Below are positions 46,836-53,961 of a DNA stretch of 64,000 nt, in pieces. Position 1 is the stretch's first letter. Every line of letters begins with the position of its first letter. This stretch comes from DASZBX01 sp035943635. GTDB lineage: Bacteria; Actinomycetota; Actinomycetes; Streptomycetales; Catenulisporaceae. The stretch lies in the NCBI GenBank assembly GCA_035943635.1, contig DASZBX010000007.1, positions 1 to 64,000 of the forward strand, read 5' to 3'. The notes below the pieces were generated by a model. It made no database searches. It was not told the origin of the DNA and was given only the letters and a program-made list of their open reading frames with translations. Position numbers and translations under genes: made by a program.

Positions 46836-47417
46836 GTGCGCAGCGGAGACGAGCCGACGCACGCTCGCAGCGCCCTGCGTCCACGGATGTGGCTGGCCGG
46901 GTTCGGCTTCGTCGACGCGGTGGCCGGGGTGATCGTGTTCAGCCTGCTCGGCAGCCTGCCGTTCGTCCTCGTGTCCGCAGTGCTCGGCGTGGTCTCCGGG
47001 GTGAACCTGATCGTGGTCGGCCGGCACATCCGGCAGGGGCCGCACTACCAGCCGGGCCGCGCGATCCCGCCGTACCGCCCGGTCGACGACGGCGGCTTCA
47101 CCCAGCGCCGCGAGCCGCGCCCGCCGACCCCGGGCCGCACCAGGCGGCGGCGGTACTTCGTGATGATGGGCACCTGCTTCATCCTGATCACGCTCGCCTG
47201 GACCTGGATCAAGTACTACTCGCTGATGGCGGCCGAGCTGATGACGCTGGTGGCCGCGCTGATCCCGCCGTTCGCCGCCATCATCACCAACGCCGACAGC
47301 CCGATCCTGCGGGACGGGGGAGGGCCGGACCCGGACGGCGAGGACGGTGTGGACGGCGCCGCCGCGGACGCCAGCCGCGGGAACGAGGACGACCCCGAAC
47401 ACGACCCCGGCCGCTGA
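46836..47417 (+). CDS. DUF3099 membrane protein
   Basis: 193-aa protein. The conserved core RRYFVMMGTCFILITLAWTW followed by YYSLMAAELMTLVAALIPPF is the DUF3099 signature found in actinobacteria. An extra N-terminal pair of hydrophobic segments (VDAVAGVIVFSLLGSLPFVL) precedes it. The C-terminus is acidic and disordered. The GTG at 46836 is chosen because AGGAG lies seven bases upstream; upstream in-frame residues are not conserved. Function unknown. Confidence 0.83.
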   Translation: MRSGDEPTHARSALRPRMWLAGFGFVDAVAGVIVFSLLGSLPFVLVSAVLGVVSGVNLIVVGRHIRQGPHYQPGRAIPPYRPVDDGGFTQRREPRPPTPGRTRRRRYFVMMGTCFILITLAWTWIKYYSLMAAELMTLVAALIPPFAAIITNADSPILRDGGGPDPDGEDGVDGAAADASRGNEDDPEHDPGR

Positions 47418-47499
47418 CCCGCCCGAGATCCGCCCGGCCTGCGCCGACCCCCGGCCGCGGACCAGCGCAGCAACCCGCCCTGGGCACCCCGGCGTGGAC

Positions 47500-47505
47500 T
47501 AGATT
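47500..47505 (+). promoter_or_regulatory. -10 element for a leaderless HAD transcript (candidate)
   Basis: TAGATT matches the actinobacterial -10 well and ends seven bases before the ATG at 47513. No Shine-Dalgarno is present. No clear -35 seen. Confidence 0.5.
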
Positions 47506-47512
47506 ACGGATC

Positions 47513-48292
47513 ATGACGAGCGCGACCAGCCCTTCCGCCGCCGACTCCGCGGCCGGCGTCAGCGACCACGCCCACATCTTCAGCCTGCCCACGACGGCGC
47601 ACACCGCCGCGGTAGACCTGCTCGCCCCGCCGCCGCCGATCGAGGCGGTGCTGTTCGACTTCGCCAACACCCTGTTCCGGATGGTGCCGACCGAGGTGTT
47701 CCTCGGCCGGGTCTGGCAGGAGGCCGGCCGGGACCGGTCCACCCTGGACGCGGCCCGGGTGGCCGGGCAGATCAGGGCGGCCGGACTGCTGCCGCACGTC
47801 CTGGCCGCGCAGGCGGGCCGGGACTCCTCGCTCGACGCGCACCGGGAGGCCACCCGGATCTGGTTCGGCGAGGTGCCCGCCCTGGCCGGGGTGTTCGAGT
47901 ACGCATACACCGAGATCCTGAGCCAGCGCAGCTGGTTCCCGTACGAGGACACCGCGCCGGTGCTGCGCGAGCTGGCCGCCCGGTCGGTGCCGGTCGGCGT
48001 GGTCAGCGACATCGTGTGGGACCTGCGCCGGGACTTCGCCGCCTACGGGCTGGCCGACACCGTGCAGGCCTACTCGCTCTCCTTCGAACTCGGCTGCGAG
48101 AAGCCGGATCCGCGGATGTTCGCCACCGCGTGCGAGGCGCTCGGCGTGGACCCCCGTCGAACCCTGATGGTCGGGGACAACCCGCCGCGGGACGGCGGCG
48201 CGACGGCCGGCGGGCTGCGCGCGTTCCTGCTGCCGTCCGAGCCGAAGACCGGCGTGCGCGGACTGGCGAGCGTGCTGAGTCTGCTCGGCTGA
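47513..48292 (+). CDS. HAD-superfamily hydrolase
   Basis: 259-aa phosphatase-like protein with a helical cap inserted after motif I. Motif I reads VLFDFANTLFR: the nucleophile Asp is present but the second Asp is Ala, as in dehalogenase or phosphonatase-like branches. Motif II is VSDIVWD, motif III ELGCEKPDPRMF (Lys) and motif IV MVGDNPPRDGG. A ~45-residue N-terminal leader is not conserved. The substrate is unknown. The start is supported by a TAGATT -10 seven bases upstream. A strong terminator follows immediately. Confidence 0.9.
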   Translation: MTSATSPSAADSAAGVSDHAHIFSLPTTAHTAAVDLLAPPPPIEAVLFDFANTLFRMVPTEVFLGRVWQEAGRDRSTLDAARVAGQIRAAGLLPHVLAAQAGRDSSLDAHREATRIWFGEVPALAGVFEYAYTEILSQRSWFPYEDTAPVLRELAARSVPVGVVSDIVWDLRRDFAAYGLADTVQAYSLSFELGCEKPDPRMFATACEALGVDPRRTLMVGDNPPRDGGATAGGLRAFLLPSEPKTGVRGLASVLSLLG

Positions 48293-48295
48293 GCA

Positions 48296-48341
48296 CGGGT
48301 CGATGCGTCGGTCCGCCGGGCCGGACCGACGCATCGACCCG
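48296..48341. terminator. Strong terminator after the HAD gene
   Basis: A perfect 20-bp inverted repeat (48296-48315 with 48322-48341) around a six-base CCGGGC loop, three bases past the stop. It would work on both strands. Confidence 0.88.
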
Positions 48342-48600
48342 GCCCGGCGACAGACCGAACGGCCGGTCGGGTGAATCAGGGGGCGCAGAGCGCGATTCCC
48401 TTGCCCGTCTTGGCTCGTACGGCTGTGACCAGTGCGTCTGCGCTCGGTGAGAGTTCGGAAAACCTTGCCCGCCGACAGGATCGGCCCCGCGGTGATCTTG
48501 GCGGGAGAGGGCCGCGCCGCCGCCCGGATCGGCCTGGTCGGGCCCCCGACGGCGGTCACCGTCGGTTACTGTCAAGATCCTGCATCGAACCCATAACGAC

Positions 48601-48619
48601 GTTGCCTCGCTGAGGCAAC
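48601..48619. other. Orphan hairpin in the intergenic region
   Basis: Perfect 8-bp stem GTTGCCTC/GAGGCAAC with a 3-base loop, then AGTTTC. No annotated gene ends nearby on the plus strand. It may end a small RNA or be an operator. Confidence 0.4.
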
Positions 48620-48856
48620 AGTTTCGGCCCGAAACCTGCGGCCCGGGAAGCCTTTTCCGGCCGCCACCCCCGCTGAACTGGTCGACTCCGGTCTAGACCC
48701 CTGATTCGATCCGGCTGCTGGCGCGGCCCGGCCCGGGCCCGGCGGACCGGTCGAACCGGGGCCGCGGACCAGCGGCCGGACACGCGAACGCAACACAGGC
48801 CCCTTAGTGCTGCCGAACCCTCACACCAGACTGGCCGTCCACGGCGTCGGCCGAGC

Positions 48857-49372
48857 TCACGAGACGTTCAGGGCGAGGCAGGCGGTCTGGTTGACGGTCT
48901 CGTCGGTGAAGCAGATGTTCTGGTAGTTGGTCAGCCAGATCCCGCCGCCGACGGTCCAGCTGAACCACGCCTGGCCGCTGCCGTTCAGGTGCTCCTGGGT
49001 GTTCAGATCCCCGTCGGTCGTATAGAGATGTCCCACGTCAGCGGCCCCGTTGCGCCCGTCCACCCAGCCCTCGACCTGCTGCACGTTCAGCCCGCTGCCG
49101 AACACCTCGATGCAGATGTCGTAGCCGTCCCACCAGTCATAGGTGTGGCAGCCCTTGCCGGTGGCCGGTCGGAGCGTGTCGGGCCGCAGGCCGGCCGGGT
49201 GCGCGCCGGCCGCGGCGGGTGGCGATCCGTCCGCCGCCAGGGCCGGGGCGCCCAGCACCCCGGCCAGCGCGAACGCCAGTCCGAGGGCTGCGGCCGCGGC
49301 GCCGTAGCCGTGCCGGGGCCGGTCGGTGCGGCGCGCATGCCGCGGCCGGGGGAGTCTGGAAGACGAGGTCAT
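48857..49372 (-). CDS. Small secreted protein with two cysteine pairs, unknown
   Basis: 171-aa protein with a signal peptide (Arg-rich start, hydrophobic AAAALGLAFALAGVLGAPAL, cleavage after ALA near residue 47). The mature domain begins after a Pro/Ala linker and has four cysteines (KGCHTY, YDICIEV, NICFTDE, TACLALNVS) and many aromatics (YDWWDGYD, QAWFSWTVGG). It resembles small extracellular beta-sandwich domains. I do not recognise the family. The ATG at 49372 is chosen; GGAGGG lies 12 bases upstream. Confidence 0.75.
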   Translation of the reverse strand: MTSSSRLPRPRHARRTDRPRHGYGAAAAALGLAFALAGVLGAPALAADGSPPAAAGAHPAGLRPDTLRPATGKGCHTYDWWDGYDICIEVFGSGLNVQQVEGWVDGRNGAADVGHLYTTDGDLNTQEHLNGSGQAWFSWTVGGGIWLTNYQNICFTDETVNQTACLALNVS

Positions 49373-49759
49373 GTCGGGGGTACCCTCCACCTGAGTCCGT
49401 ACCCTGGCACGCTCGTGGCTTTTGCAGGGTTCTTATTAACGGAGGCTAAAGGAGCGTGCCGGACCCGGCCAGGGGGCGCGCAGGTGGTGAATCGGTGGTG
49501 CCGGATCGCGCCTGTGCAGGCGTTCGTCGCGCCCCGCGGCGCAACAGTCGCGCAGAGTCGGATGTCATCCGGCATAACGATATTGTTCACCGGCCGGAAA
49601 CGCCCGGGTGTTTTCGGCAGGAGACAAGCGCACCTTCGATTCGGTACTGTGCATGACTATTCGGCTCCTTGATCTACGTGGGCTTCCTGGCCCGTGTTCG
49701 GAGGCGTATGAGCGATCGGTGACGGCGTCGCGGGAGTTTAGAGAGGTCAGGCACCATAC
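49373..49759. other. 387-base gap before the polyamine-type ABC operon
   Basis: No gene seen. It contains a hairpin GCCGGAAAC/GTTTTCGGC (49593-49618, one G-T pair) just before the promoter element 49621-49650, so the hairpin may be an operator or an upstream terminator. The divergent secreted-protein promoter is not located. Confidence 0.5.
49621..49650 (+). promoter_or_regulatory. Promoter of the polyamine-type ABC operon (shared motif)
   Basis: GAGACA (49621-49626), 18 bases, then TACTGT (49645-49650). The 15-base GATTCGGTACTGTGC around the -10 is identical to that upstream of cvnA, with the same spacing to a GACA -35. Transcription would start ~100 bases before the ATG. Confidence 0.55.
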
Positions 49760-50797
49760 ATGGCGGTCGAGCAAGCGGCGTTGGCGTTGGAACGCGTGGT
49801 CAAGCGGTACGGCGAGGTCCGGGCCGTGGACGGCGTGGACCTCGAGGTCGGCCAGGGCGAATTCTTCTCCATGCTCGGCCCCTCCGGCTCCGGCAAGACC
49901 ACCGTGCTGCGGCTGCTGGCCGGGTTCGAGACCCCCGACTCGGGCACCGTGCTGCTCGGCGGCCGCGACGTCACCCGCACCGCCCCGTTCGACCGCGACG
50001 TGAACACCGTCTTCCAGGACTACGCCCTCTTCCCGCACCTGACCGTGTGGCAGAACGTGGAGTACGGCCTGAAGGTCAAGCGGGTGCCCAAACCCGAGCG
50101 GCGCACCCGGGTGGACCAGGCCCTGGAGTCGGTCCGGCTCGGCGGTTACGGCGATCGGCGCCCCGGGCAGCTGTCCGGCGGCCAGCGCCAGCGGGTCGCC
50201 CTGGCCCGGGCCCTGGTCAACCGGCCGGCCGTGCTGCTGCTGGACGAGCCGCTGGGCGCGCTGGACCTGAAGCTGCGGCTGGAGATGCAGATCGAGCTCA
50301 AGCAGATCCAGCGCGACGCCGGGATCACCTTCGTCTTCGTCACCCACGACCAGGACGAGGCGCTGACCCTGAGCGACCGGATCGCGGTGTTCAACGCCGG
50401 CCGGGTCGAGCAGGTCGGCACGCCGGTCGAGATCTATCAGCAGCCTGCGACCGCCTTCGTGGCCGGGTTCGTCGGCACCTCCAACCTGCTCGACGGCGAG
50501 GTGGCCAAGCAGGTGCTGGCCGAGGACGGGGTGTTCTCGATCCGGCCCGAGCGGATCCGGGTGGCCGGCGACGGGGCCGGCCCGGACCGGGAACCCGGCC
50601 GGTGCCGGGTGTCCGGCCGGATCGCCGAGGTCATCTACGCGGGCGCGCAGACCCGGTTCCTGGTGGACCTCGACGCGGGGGTCCGACTGACGGCGACGGC
50701 CCAGAACCTGGACGACTCCGTCTCCGTCCTGCAGCGCGGCGCCGCGGTAACCCTCACCTGGCGCCGGGAAGATGTCATGAGCCTGTCGGCCGCCTGA
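49760..50797 (+). CDS. Spermidine/putrescine-type ABC importer, ATP-binding subunit
   Basis: 345-aa ATPase of the PotA group. Walker A GPSGSGKTT, Q-loop VFQDYALFPHLTV, signature LSGGQRQRVALARAL, Walker B LLLDEPLGALD, and a C-terminal TOBE-like domain (VAGFVGTSNLLDGEV to FSIRPERIRV) are all present. The ATG at 49760 has GAGAGG about 13 bases upstream. It leads a four-gene operon (ATPase, lipoprotein, two permeases) typical of polyamine or related cation uptake; the exact substrate is not certain. Confidence 0.93.
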   Translation: MAVEQAALALERVVKRYGEVRAVDGVDLEVGQGEFFSMLGPSGSGKTTVLRLLAGFETPDSGTVLLGGRDVTRTAPFDRDVNTVFQDYALFPHLTVWQNVEYGLKVKRVPKPERRTRVDQALESVRLGGYGDRRPGQLSGGQRQRVALARALVNRPAVLLLDEPLGALDLKLRLEMQIELKQIQRDAGITFVFVTHDQDEALTLSDRIAVFNAGRVEQVGTPVEIYQQPATAFVAGFVGTSNLLDGEVAKQVLAEDGVFSIRPERIRVAGDGAGPDREPGRCRVSGRIAEVIYAGAQTRFLVDLDAGVRLTATAQNLDDSVSVLQRGAAVTLTWRREDVMSLSAA

Positions 50798-50835
50798 AAC
50801 GGCCGGCAGAGCCCGAATACGAAACGGAGTCCCCC

Positions 50836-52065
50836 TTGTTGCGAAGAGCGCGAACCCGGCAGGTGGCCATGGCCGCGGCCGTGGTACTACTTGCCAGCGC
50901 CTGTTCATCCACGGTTTCCCACAGCTCCACCCCGGGCGCCGGCGGCTTCGTGCCGCCGAGCATCCCGGCCATGGCCACCACCACCCAGGCCGCGCTGCTG
51001 GCCGGCGGCAAGGCCGAGGGCGAGGTCAACCTGGTGGACTGGGCCGGCTACGTGGAGGACGGCTCGAACGGCGACCCGGACTGGGTCACCCCGTTCGAGC
51101 AGGCCACCGGCTGCAAGGTGAACTCGACCGTGGCCGGCACCTCGGACCAGATGGTCGAGCTGATGAAGACCGGCAAGTACGACGCGGTCTCGGCCTCCGG
51201 TGACGCCACCCTGCGGCTGATCGCCGGCGGCGACGTCGCCCCGGTGAACACCTCGCTGGTGCCGAACTACGCCGACATCTACTCCGACCTCAAGCTCCAG
51301 CCGTGGAACTCGGTCAACGGCGTGGCCTACGGCATCCCGCACGGCCGCGGTGCCAACCTGCTGATGTACAACACGAAGCTGGTCACCCCGGCGCCGACCT
51401 CGTGGGGCGCGGTGTTCGCGCAGAACTCGCCGTACGCCGGCAAGATCACCGACTACGACGACCCGATCTACATCGCCGACGGCGCGCTCTACCTGATGAA
51501 GTCGCAGCCCTCGCTGGGCATCAAGAACCCGTACGAACTGACCCAGACCCAGTTCAACGCCGTGGTCACCCTGCTCAAGGGCCAGCACAGCTCGGTCGGC
51601 AACTACTGGAGCGACTACACCGTCGAGCAGAACGACTTCGACTCCGGCACCGACCTGCTGGGTACCACCTGGGAGGTCATCACCCAGGGCGTCCAGGCCG
51701 ACAACAAGGTGACCGTCAGCGCGATCGTGCCCAAGGAGGGCTCGACCGGCTGGTCCGACACCTGGATGATCTCGGCCAAGTCCGCCCACCCGGACTGCGC
51801 CTACGAGTGGATGAACTGGATCGTCTCGCCCAAGGTCAACGCGCAGGTCGCGGTCTACTTCGGGGAGGCCCCGTCCAACCCCGGCGCCTGCACCTACGCC
51901 GACGCCGCGAGCCCGGGCTTCTGCGAGGCCTACCACGCGAACGACCCGTCGTTCTGGAAGAACGTCTACTACTGGTCCACCCCGACCACCGACTGCGGCG
52001 ACGGCCAGAGCGACTGCGTCCCGTACTCGGACTGGGTGACCGCATGGAACCAGATCAAGAGCTAG
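50836..52065 (+). CDS. Polyamine-type ABC substrate-binding lipoprotein
   Basis: 409-aa extracellular binding protein. The lipobox LLASACSS (lipid-modified Cys near residue 22) follows a short basic start. The mature part shows NLVDWAGYVEDGSN, the PotD/PotF opening, and TSDQMVELMKTGKYDAVSAS, GIPHGRGANLLMYNTKLV. Four extra cysteines lie in the C-terminal third (CAYEWMNW, ACTYADAASPGFC, DCGDGQSDC). The TTG at 50836 is supported by CGGAG six bases upstream; the next TTG is an alternative. It sits between the ATPase and permease genes. Confidence 0.9.
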   Translation: MLRRARTRQVAMAAAVVLLASACSSTVSHSSTPGAGGFVPPSIPAMATTTQAALLAGGKAEGEVNLVDWAGYVEDGSNGDPDWVTPFEQATGCKVNSTVAGTSDQMVELMKTGKYDAVSASGDATLRLIAGGDVAPVNTSLVPNYADIYSDLKLQPWNSVNGVAYGIPHGRGANLLMYNTKLVTPAPTSWGAVFAQNSPYAGKITDYDDPIYIADGALYLMKSQPSLGIKNPYELTQTQFNAVVTLLKGQHSSVGNYWSDYTVEQNDFDSGTDLLGTTWEVITQGVQADNKVTVSAIVPKEGSTGWSDTWMISAKSAHPDCAYEWMNWIVSPKVNAQVAVYFGEAPSNPGACTYADAASPGFCEAYHANDPSFWKNVYYWSTPTTDCGDGQSDCVPYSDWVTAWNQIKS

Positions 52066-52114
52066 CGCTGCGAACGGTCGACTCTCTAGATAACTCGCGT
52101 AGTTAAGGTCCACG

Positions 52115-52990
52115 ATGTCCCGCACTGCTTCGCCGGTGCGCCAGTTGGCCGGGGTGTTGCACAGACGCCCCGGCCTCCGGCTGGCCGCGCTGCTCTCCGC
52201 CCCCCTGGCCTGGTTGATCCTGGCCTATATCGGATCCCTCGCGGTGTTGTTGCTCTCCGCCTTCTGGACGACCGACACCTACACCTCGAACCTCGAATAC
52301 ATCTGGAACACGGTCAACTTCCACAACGTATTCACGGATCCGGCCGTCCGCGCGGTCGCGCTGCGCACGCTCGGCGTCGCGGTGTCGGTGACGGTGATCG
52401 ACGTGGCCGTGGCCTTCCCGATGGCGTTCTACATGGCCCACGTGGCCACCCCCCGGGCCCAGCGCGCGCTGATCGTGGCCGTGCTCACCCCGCTCTGGGC
52501 CGGGTACCTGGTCAAGGCCTTCGCCTGGTCGGTGATGCTGACCAACGGCGGTTTCCTGGACTGGCTGCTCAAGCCGCTCGGCGGCGGCTCGCCCGGATTC
52601 GGCCTGACGGCCGTGATCATCGTGCTCTCCTACCTGTGGCTGCCGTACATGATCCTGCCTGTATACGCAGGGCTCTTGCAGCTGCCGCCCAGCCTGGTCG
52701 CGGCCTCCGCGGACCTGGGCGCCAAGCCGCTGCGCACCTTCAGCTCGGTGATCATGCCGCTGGTCAAGCCGGCCGTCCTGGCCGGGTCCATCTTCACCTT
52801 CTCGCTCAGCCTGGGCGACTACCTGTCGGTGCAGATCGTCGGCGGCAACAGCGAGATGCTCGGCAACATGATCGACGACAACGTCACCCTGAACCTGCCG
52901 ATGGCCGCGGCCCTGTCCTGCATCCCGGTCTTCGTCGTGATCGCCTATCTGCTCGCGGTGCGGCGCACCGGCGCGCTGGAAAGTCTGTGA
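52115..52990 (+). CDS. Polyamine-type ABC permease, first subunit (PotB-like)
   Basis: 291-aa inner membrane protein with six helices. The EAA loop near residue 195 (LVAASADLGAKPLRTFSSVIMP) is the ATPase-contact motif of this permease class. The N-terminus carries ~25 residues before the first helix. A short AAGG precedes the ATG. It is followed by the second permease, whose GTG/ATG starts overlap or abut its stop. Confidence 0.92.
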   Translation: MSRTASPVRQLAGVLHRRPGLRLAALLSAPLAWLILAYIGSLAVLLLSAFWTTDTYTSNLEYIWNTVNFHNVFTDPAVRAVALRTLGVAVSVTVIDVAVAFPMAFYMAHVATPRAQRALIVAVLTPLWAGYLVKAFAWSVMLTNGGFLDWLLKPLGGGSPGFGLTAVIIVLSYLWLPYMILPVYAGLLQLPPSLVAASADLGAKPLRTFSSVIMPLVKPAVLAGSIFTFSLSLGDYLSVQIVGGNSEMLGNMIDDNVTLNLPMAAALSCIPVFVVIAYLLAVRRTGALESL

Positions 52991-53001
52991 GGGCGGCTGA
53001 C

Positions 53002-53814
53002 ATGCGACTGTCCCGCGGCACCCGGATCGCCCTGCGGATCTTCATGATCGTCGGACTGGCGGCCATCTATATACCCCTTCTGCTGGTTCTGATAAACTCT
53101 TTCTCGCCCACCCGGTCCTTCGAGTGGCCGCCTCCCGGCTTCAGTACCCACTGGTGGAAGGCTGCCTGGTCCGAGTCCGGCCCGCGCGAGGCCCTGCTGA
53201 CCTCGGTGAAGGCCGGACTGGGCGCGACTGCTCTGGCCCTGGTCCTCGGCACGATGGCGGCGTTCGCCGTGCAGCGTTACCGGTTCTTCGGCAAGCAGAC
53301 GGTGTCCATGCTGCTGGTGCTGCCGATCGCGCTGCCGGGCATCGTCACCGGCATCGCGCTGAGCGCGGCGTTCCAGATCGTCCTTCCTCCGCTGGGGATC
53401 GGGTTCGGTCTGTTCACCGTGGTCGTCGGACACACGACGTTCTGTATCGTGATCGTGTTCAACAACGTGGTCGCCCGGCTGCGGCGGCTCGCCCCGTCCG
53501 CCGAGGAGGCGTCCGCCGACCTCGGCGCGCACACCTTCCAGACCTTCTGGTACATCACCCTGCCGGCAGTGCGTTCGGCCCTGTTCGCCGGGGGCCTGCT
53601 GGCCTTCGCCCTGTCCTTCGACGAGATCGTGGTCACCACCTTCACCGCCGGGCCGGGAGTGCAGACCCTGCCCATCTGGATCTTCGAGAACCTGGCCCGG
53701 CCGGACCAGGCCCCGGTGGTCGACGTGGTGGCGGCCGTGGTGATCGTCCTTTCCGTCCTACCGGTATACCTCGCCCAGCGTTTGTCCTCAGACACAGCCG
53801 TCACCGTCCACTAG
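53002..53814 (+). CDS. Polyamine-type ABC permease, second subunit (PotC-like)
   Basis: 270-aa permease with six helices. EAA loop SAEEASADLGAHTFQTFWYI and RYRFFGKQ, typical of PotC. I chose the ATG at 53002, nine bases after GAGGG; an in-frame GTG at 52987 overlaps the previous stop and is also possible. It ends the importer operon, and the cvnA promoter lies ~90 bases further on. Confidence 0.92.
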   Translation: MRLSRGTRIALRIFMIVGLAAIYIPLLLVLINSFSPTRSFEWPPPGFSTHWWKAAWSESGPREALLTSVKAGLGATALALVLGTMAAFAVQRYRFFGKQTVSMLLVLPIALPGIVTGIALSAAFQIVLPPLGIGFGLFTVVVGHTTFCIVIVFNNVVARLRRLAPSAEEASADLGAHTFQTFWYITLPAVRSALFAGGLLAFALSFDEIVVTTFTAGPGVQTLPIWIFENLARPDQAPVVDVVAAVVIVLSVLPVYLAQRLSSDTAVTVH

Positions 53815-53879
53815 CCCGGGCGCATACCCAAGTTTTGTGAGCTATTTACCATGGCGAAACATCAGAGCGTGAGGAAGAG

Positions 53880-53909
53880 GCGACAGAAGGCTGTCGGATT
53901 CGGTACTGT
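53880..53909 (+). promoter_or_regulatory. Promoter of the cvn operon (shared motif)
   Basis: GCGACA (53880-53885), 18 bases, then TACTGT (53904-53909). It repeats the GATTCGGTACTGTGC block of the ABC operon promoter. It falls inside an upstream in-frame extension of cvnA, which argues for the later GTG start at 53962. Confidence 0.55.
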
Positions 53910-53961
53910 GCCTCTTGGTTCGAAACCGAAGCCTGATCCGCAACGGGAAGGGGCACCACCA

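Larger units (their letters stand above)
48293..48856. other. 564-base intergenic region
   Basis: No gene recognised. It holds the HAD terminator (48296-48341), a TACTGT (48568-48573) in the style of the potA-like and cvnA promoters, and an orphan hairpin GTTGCCTC-GCT-GAGGCAAC at 48601-48619 followed by AGTTTC. Together the last two could make a ~40-base RNA, but this is speculative. The rest is GC-rich without features. Confidence 0.5.

Noticed and set aside
49608..50003. Open frame starting in the ABC operon promoter region
   Set aside because: Runs out of frame over the start of the ATPase gene and has no ribosome site or domain.
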